Positions 12,448 through 12,516 of a DNA stretch of 12,516 nucleotides are shown piece after piece. The position numbers were made by a program, and so were the translations under genes. The DNA is from SIG607 sp045601805 (GTDB lineage: Bacteria > Bacillota > Clostridia > Oscillospirales > Acutalibacteraceae): assembly GCA_045601805.1 (NCBI GenBank), contig JAZSAJ010000036.1:1-12516 (forward strand). The letters run 5' to 3'. The notes beneath the pieces were generated by a model that saw nothing but the letters and a program-made list of their open reading frames with translations, had not been told where the DNA came from and did not search any database. The first letter of the stretch is position 1; every line of letters begins with the position of its first letter.

Positions 12448-12516
12448 ATGACTGCCAGTGAAAAGAAACAACTGCAAATCACTGCCTGCAAGGTGCGTAT
12501 GGGTGTAATCGAATCC
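12448..12516 (+). CDS. Transketolase N-terminal subunit, first 23 codons
   Basis: The frame is open from ATG 12448 to the window end, preceded by AAGGAGG (12434-12440). The residues MTASEKKQLQITACKVRMG, continuing with VIES, resemble the start of Clostridial transketolases, where a conserved helix precedes the thiamine-diphosphate domain. In these bacteria the enzyme is often split into two subunits; only the beginning is visible, so split or single cannot be judged. Confidence 0.7.
   Translation, partial: MTASEKKQLQITACKVRMGVIES

Overview
The window is AT-rich bacterial chromosomal DNA. The gene set is typical of a low-GC Firmicute, most likely a gut-type Clostridia: strong sigma-A promoters, AGGAGG-type ribosome sites, a YitT protein, a MocR/PdxR regulator with an ECF-type vitamin transporter, and ARG boxes. 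TGA is used as a stop. No RNA gene, CRISPR array or transposase is visible.

Bases 1-4200 are the unusual part: a tandem array of six small, mutually unrelated genes, all on the minus strand. They are a lipoprotein with an Asp-rich metal-binding loop (cut by the window edge), a two-helix plus PH-like protein, a frameshifted small membrane protein, a soluble protein, a second lipoprotein and another soluble protein. Each gene has its own near-identical promoter (TTTACA-N17-TATAAT), mostly a GAGGTG ribosome site, and its own hairpin terminator. Between the genes lie five copies of a repeat of about 170 bp. On the plus strand each copy encodes the end of a conserved hydrophobic peptide of about 39-43 residues, which mostly varies at third codon positions. 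No convincing start codon precedes any copy. Two upstream 'header' variants and two 'tail' variants occur in all four combinations, which points to recombination between copies. The layout resembles arrays of orphan immunity genes (acquired interbacterial defence clusters), but that function is inferred and no cargo gene could be tied to a toxin.

Bases 4184-7590 hold a YitT-family membrane protein, a PdxR-like regulator lacking its C-terminal part, and a divergent pair encoding pyridoxal/pyridoxamine kinase and an ECF S component. The last three look like a vitamin B6 salvage locus.

Bases 7592-12180 hold a minus-strand arginine operon, in transcription order argG, amino-acid ABC binding protein, permease, ATPase, argF. 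It has a consensus promoter with an ARG box just upstream. It combines uptake of a basic amino acid (inferred) with the two steps that make citrulline and argininosuccinate. A 356-bp divergent regulatory region separates it from the start of a transketolase gene on the plus strand at the right edge.
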